A DNA stretch of 7,000 nt, from positions 1 to 7,000 of the forward strand of contig JAQSXM010000183.1 in the NCBI GenBank assembly GCA_029256645.1, given 5' to 3'. Positions 4,502 to 7,000 of this stretch are shown in pieces. A model generated the notes under the pieces. That model was not told where the DNA came from. It did not search any database and was given only the letters and a program-made list of their open reading frames with translations. This DNA comes from Sporomusa sp. Its GTDB lineage: Bacteria; Bacillota_C; Negativicutes; Sporomusales; Sporomusaceae. Numbering within the stretch: position 1 is the first letter of the stretch; each line of letters begins with the position of its first letter. The position numbers and the translations under genes were made by a program.

Positions 4502-6412
4502 ATGGTAAAAGATCTAGTGTATTTGATTCCTGCTGGCAAGTATGGCAAAGAAGAAATTTTAAGCTTGCTTAATAATCACCCGGAAATCAAGTTTGCGTCA
4601 CTTGTTGGTATCGACCTGGCTGGTAATGATACTGATGAAAAAGTGCCTATTAGCCTGTTTATTAAGGATATGGACGATTTTTATAACGGCAGCGCCGTAC
4701 AAACTGATGGTTCGTCTGTCGTTCTTACTGGTATTGCCACTTTAAATAATGCCAAAGTTGATATGCTGGCAGATGCTGGTGTTAACTGGTTTGTAGATTA
4801 TAATTTTGAACACATTGACGAAGAGACAGGTAAGCCTGTTGGTACACTCAGGATTCCTGCATTTTTAGTACATAATAGTGTTAGAGTAGACTCCCGTTCA
4901 ATTCTGGCACAAAGCCTGGAGTATGTTAAAGGTGAGATCAAATCTCTTTTCCAAAAAAATGAAAAAATTGCTGGTCTAGAACATATCAATAACGCAGATG
5001 TTGAAGATATCATTTTCACTGCGGCTACTGAACTTGAATTTTGGGTAAAAACCCCGGCTAATAAAGCCGAAGTAGAAGAGCTATCTGCTTCTCAGGTTTT
5101 GCAGGAACAATATTGGCAACGTACCCGGGGCAATGTCCGTACAGCTATGGAACAAGCATTGTTGATGATGGCTAAATATGGTCTTGAGCCGGAAATGGGT
5201 CATAAAGAGGTTGGCGGTGTAAAAGCTAAAATTGATGAAGCCGGACATCTGAGCCATGTTATGGAACAGCTTGAAATTGACTGGAAGTTCTCCAATGCTC
5301 TTCAATGCGCAGATAATGAGTTGCAAGCCAGAATTTTAGTTAAAGAAGCTTTCCGGGCAAACGGCCTTGAAGTAACCTTTAAAGCTAAACCGATTATCGG
5401 TGTTGCCGGTAATGGTGAACATACGCATATTGGTATTGCTGCAAAGCTTAAGTCTGGTAAAATTGTTAACCTATTCTCACCAACAGATATGAAACAATAT
5501 TTCTTGAGTGCAATCGGTTATGGCGCGATCATGGGCTTATTGAAGCATTATGAGGTTATCAATCCATTTATATCTTCAACAAACGACTCGCTTAACCGTC
5601 TAAAACCCGGTTTTGAAGCGCCGATATGCATTGTAACCTCCTTGGGGCATACACCTGCTGTACCTTCCCGTAACAGAACGATCCTTGCCGGTCTTGTACG
5701 TGATATTAACAACCCAATGGCTACACGGTTTGAGGTTCGTTCCCCTAACCCATACACCAATACTTATATTGCATTGACTGCCTTTTATATGAGTATGCTT
5801 GATGGCATTAAAGCTGCCGTTAACTCCGGAAAATCCGTAGCAGAAATTGATGCGGAATTATCAAAAGAGGCTGGTACTAAAGGCTTCTATCTTGAAACTG
5901 ACCGGGCGTACCGCAGCGAGCACGACGTATTTGATGATTATTCTGCAGAAGAGCGGGACCGTCTGTTTAGCAAACCGCCGGCTACTGTTTGGGAGAATAC
6001 GCAAAGTATTAGTAAATACCCGGAAAAAGTTAAAACACTTACCGCGGGGGGGGCTTTCCGTCCTGAACTTGTTCAAGCCTTTGTAGCCGGTGCGTTGGTT
6101 CGTTGGCAAACTGAGTTGTTAAATCGCATTATACCGGAAAATCTTACTATCGTTAAAGAGTCTAAATCTTTACATGATGCCGATTCTGCCAGTGATCTTG
6201 ATCTGAACAACTGGGATAAGATTAATACTCTCAGAGTTTATTTGGCAAAAGACTGCTTATCACAAAAAAGCCTTTTTACCCGTATAAAAGAGGCTATTAA
6301 AGCAGGTGATTTTGATAGTGTATCAGAGCTTCAGATTGAAATGGCAGATAAAGTAGGTGTACTAAAAGCTTTATATAGCCAGTACAAAAAAAACATGATA
6401 CACATCTGCTAA
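4502..6412 (+). CDS. Atypical long glutamine synthetase (GSI-like catalytic core, 636 residues)
   Basis: This is a glutamine synthetase family enzyme, predicted to ligate ammonium to glutamate with ATP. The N-terminal beta-grasp region includes QTDGSSVVLTG (67-77). The catalytic core follows in GSI order: TELEF (176-180, metal glutamates 177 and 179), EPEMGHKEVGG (229-239), EQLEIDWKFSNALQCAD (255-271), GNGEHTHIG (303-311, nucleotide-site histidine 307), NDSLNRLKPGFEAP (361-374), SRNRT (389-393) and RFEVRSPNPYTNTY (409-422, equivalents of the catalytic glutamate and arginine at 411 and 413). At 636 residues it is about 190 longer than canonical GlnA. The extra length lies partly around 100-170 and in a helical tail from about 545. 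I see no GSI-type adenylylation tyrosine motif. AGGTGA six bases before the ATG supports the start. It could be annotated glnA, but it is not the standard form. A G8 run (6046-6053) sits inside, with the frame intact. Activity as a true GS, rather than a gamma-glutamyl ligase relative, is likely but inferred. Confidence 0.9.
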   Translation: MVKDLVYLIPAGKYGKEEILSLLNNHPEIKFASLVGIDLAGNDTDEKVPISLFIKDMDDFYNGSAVQTDGSSVVLTGIATLNNAKVDMLADAGVNWFVDYNFEHIDEETGKPVGTLRIPAFLVHNSVRVDSRSILAQSLEYVKGEIKSLFQKNEKIAGLEHINNADVEDIIFTAATELEFWVKTPANKAEVEELSASQVLQEQYWQRTRGNVRTAMEQALLMMAKYGLEPEMGHKEVGGVKAKIDEAGHLSHVMEQLEIDWKFSNALQCADNELQARILVKEAFRANGLEVTFKAKPIIGVAGNGEHTHIGIAAKLKSGKIVNLFSPTDMKQYFLSAIGYGAIMGLLKHYEVINPFISSTNDSLNRLKPGFEAPICIVTSLGHTPAVPSRNRTILAGLVRDINNPMATRFEVRSPNPYTNTYIALTAFYMSMLDGIKAAVNSGKSVAEIDAELSKEAGTKGFYLETDRAYRSEHDVFDDYSAEERDRLFSKPPATVWENTQSISKYPEKVKTLTAGGAFRPELVQAFVAGALVRWQTELLNRIIPENLTIVKESKSLHDADSASDLDLNNWDKINTLRVYLAKDCLSQKSLFTRIKEAIKAGDFDSVSELQIEMADKVGVLKALYSQYKKNMIHIC

Positions 6413-6422
6413 AACAATTTTT

Positions 6423-6461
6423 AAAACGCACTCCTGTGAATTAGTGGGAGTGCGTTTTTTT
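6423..6461 (+). terminator. Terminator of the second glutamine synthetase gene
   Basis: AAAACGCACTCC (6423-6434) pairs with GGAGTGCGTTTT (6447-6458) across a 12-base loop and ends in a run of seven T residues (6455-6461). It begins 10 bases after the stop codon. Confidence 0.9.
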
Positions 6462-6523
6462 ACCCGAGAATGCTGCTAGATTAAAAAAATATATACACTA
6501 AATTACGGATTATTCATTATTTT

Positions 6524-6551
6524 TTGATAAAAAAGTTAAAAAAGTCACAAT
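6524..6551 (+). promoter_or_regulatory. Weak candidate promoter of the rubrerythrin-like gene
   Basis: In the very AT-rich stretch 6462-6601, TTGATA (6524-6529) is a good -35 and CACAAT (6546-6551) a mediocre -10, spaced by 16 bases. A dyad GATAT-GGAAT-ATATC (6572-6586) lies downstream in the presumed leader. Nothing else is recognisable in this gap. Confidence 0.25.
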
Positions 6552-6619
6552 CTTAAAAGGAATTTGCTTGGAGATATGGAATATATCAGTAGATTAATTG
6601 TAAAGGAGGCTATATAATT

Positions 6620-7000
6620 ATGGAGAAAAATGCCTGTGATATAGGCAACCTGTTTAGTGATCTGGAAGCACTAAGAATAGCTATTGATATGGAGGCCCGT
6701 GGCCGCGATTTTTACAAAAAAGCATATGACCAAGCAGAGAGCAAAGAGCACAAAGACTTGTTTATGCTGCTTATGAATGAGGAAATTCACCACCACGATC
6801 AATTTACTAAACTTTATAATAAGGTTAAAGAAAACCAGCAAGTCGGTGAGGATTATCTGTTTGATCAGGAGACTTCACGCTATCTGACTGTACTTGCTGA
6901 GCCACATATTTTCCCTAAAGGCAAAGCCGCCCAAATGTTTCCTGAATTTAAGAGCATTGCCGATATCTTGAGGGCAGCTATGCAGGATGAGAAAGATTCA
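6620..7000 (+). CDS. Rubrerythrin/ferritin-like diiron protein, 5' part (cut by window edge)
   Basis: The first 127 codons are open to the window edge with no stop. The protein starts at an ATG with AAAGGAGG ten bases upstream. Helix 1 contains EALRIAIDMEARGRDFY (16-32), with the probable iron ligand E25. Helix 2 contains MNEEIHHHDQF (52-62) with the E-x-x-H ligand pair E55/H58, the hallmark of the rubrerythrin ferritin-like fold. A third helix, LRAAMQDEKDS, begins just before the edge and repeats the pattern of helix 1, with E124 as the likely ligand. Such proteins reduce peroxide in anaerobes. A C-terminal rubredoxin-like Cys4 domain would make it a classical rubrerythrin, but that part is outside the window. 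The single cysteine (C6) is not a metal motif. The gene has its own region after a terminator, so it is not in an operon with the synthetases. Confidence 0.85.
   Translation, partial: MEKNACDIGNLFSDLEALRIAIDMEARGRDFYKKAYDQAESKEHKDLFMLLMNEEIHHHDQFTKLYNKVKENQQVGEDYLFDQETSRYLTVLAEPHIFPKGKAAQMFPEFKSIADILRAAMQDEKDS

Noticed and set aside
6508..6522. PerR box ahead of the rubrerythrin-like gene
   Set aside because: Only about 8 of 14 positions match, which is expected by chance in such AT-rich sequence.

Overview
The window looks like chromosomal DNA of an anaerobic, low-GC Firmicute. A diderm Negativicutes member (Sporomusa/Pelosinus-like) is my best guess. It rests on the class A RNase P RNA together with a Bacteroides/clostridial-type glutamine synthetase III, a long atypical second glutamine synthetase and a rubrerythrin-like protein. 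The placement is an inference from gene content and style; no single residue proves it.

Layout. Positions 14-458 hold the RNase P RNA gene (rnpB) with its promoter and a hairpin terminator. That terminator also faces a convergent nitroreductase gene on the minus strand (462-1022). The nitroreductase is divergent from a GDT1/UPF0016-family membrane cation transporter (1214-1882). The intergenic region between them holds both promoters and a near-palindromic, PerR-box-like site over the transporter -10. Next come two separately controlled glutamine synthetase genes in tandem: glnN-type GSIII (2147-4240) and a 636-residue atypical synthetase (4502-6412). Each ends in its own terminator. The window closes with the first 127 codons of a rubrerythrin/ferritin-like diiron protein (6620 to the edge).

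The most interesting signal lies in the two non-coding stretches ahead of the synthetases. Each has an almost identical extended -10 promoter, followed by the same short leader. That leader contains a small hairpin GAGTC-(hexaloop)-GACTC whose 3' arm is also the 5' arm of a strong intrinsic terminator. The two structures exclude each other, so both genes appear to be controlled by transcription attenuation/antitermination. The hexaloops are AATGAT and AACGAT. Both have A at position 1 and G at position 4, the signature described for RNA targets of ANTAR-domain antiterminator proteins, which commonly control nitrogen genes. The usual first hairpin of the dual-hairpin ANTAR target is not visible, so this may be a reduced variant or a different RNA-binding system.

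The synthetases differ sharply in codon use (by hand, AGA/AGG is 17 of 20 Arg codons in GSIII and 5 of 23 in the second enzyme). This suggests separate origins under one shared regulatory leader. The working picture is a two-enzyme ammonium assimilation locus in which two unrelated-looking GS isoforms are put under the same RNA-level nitrogen switch.
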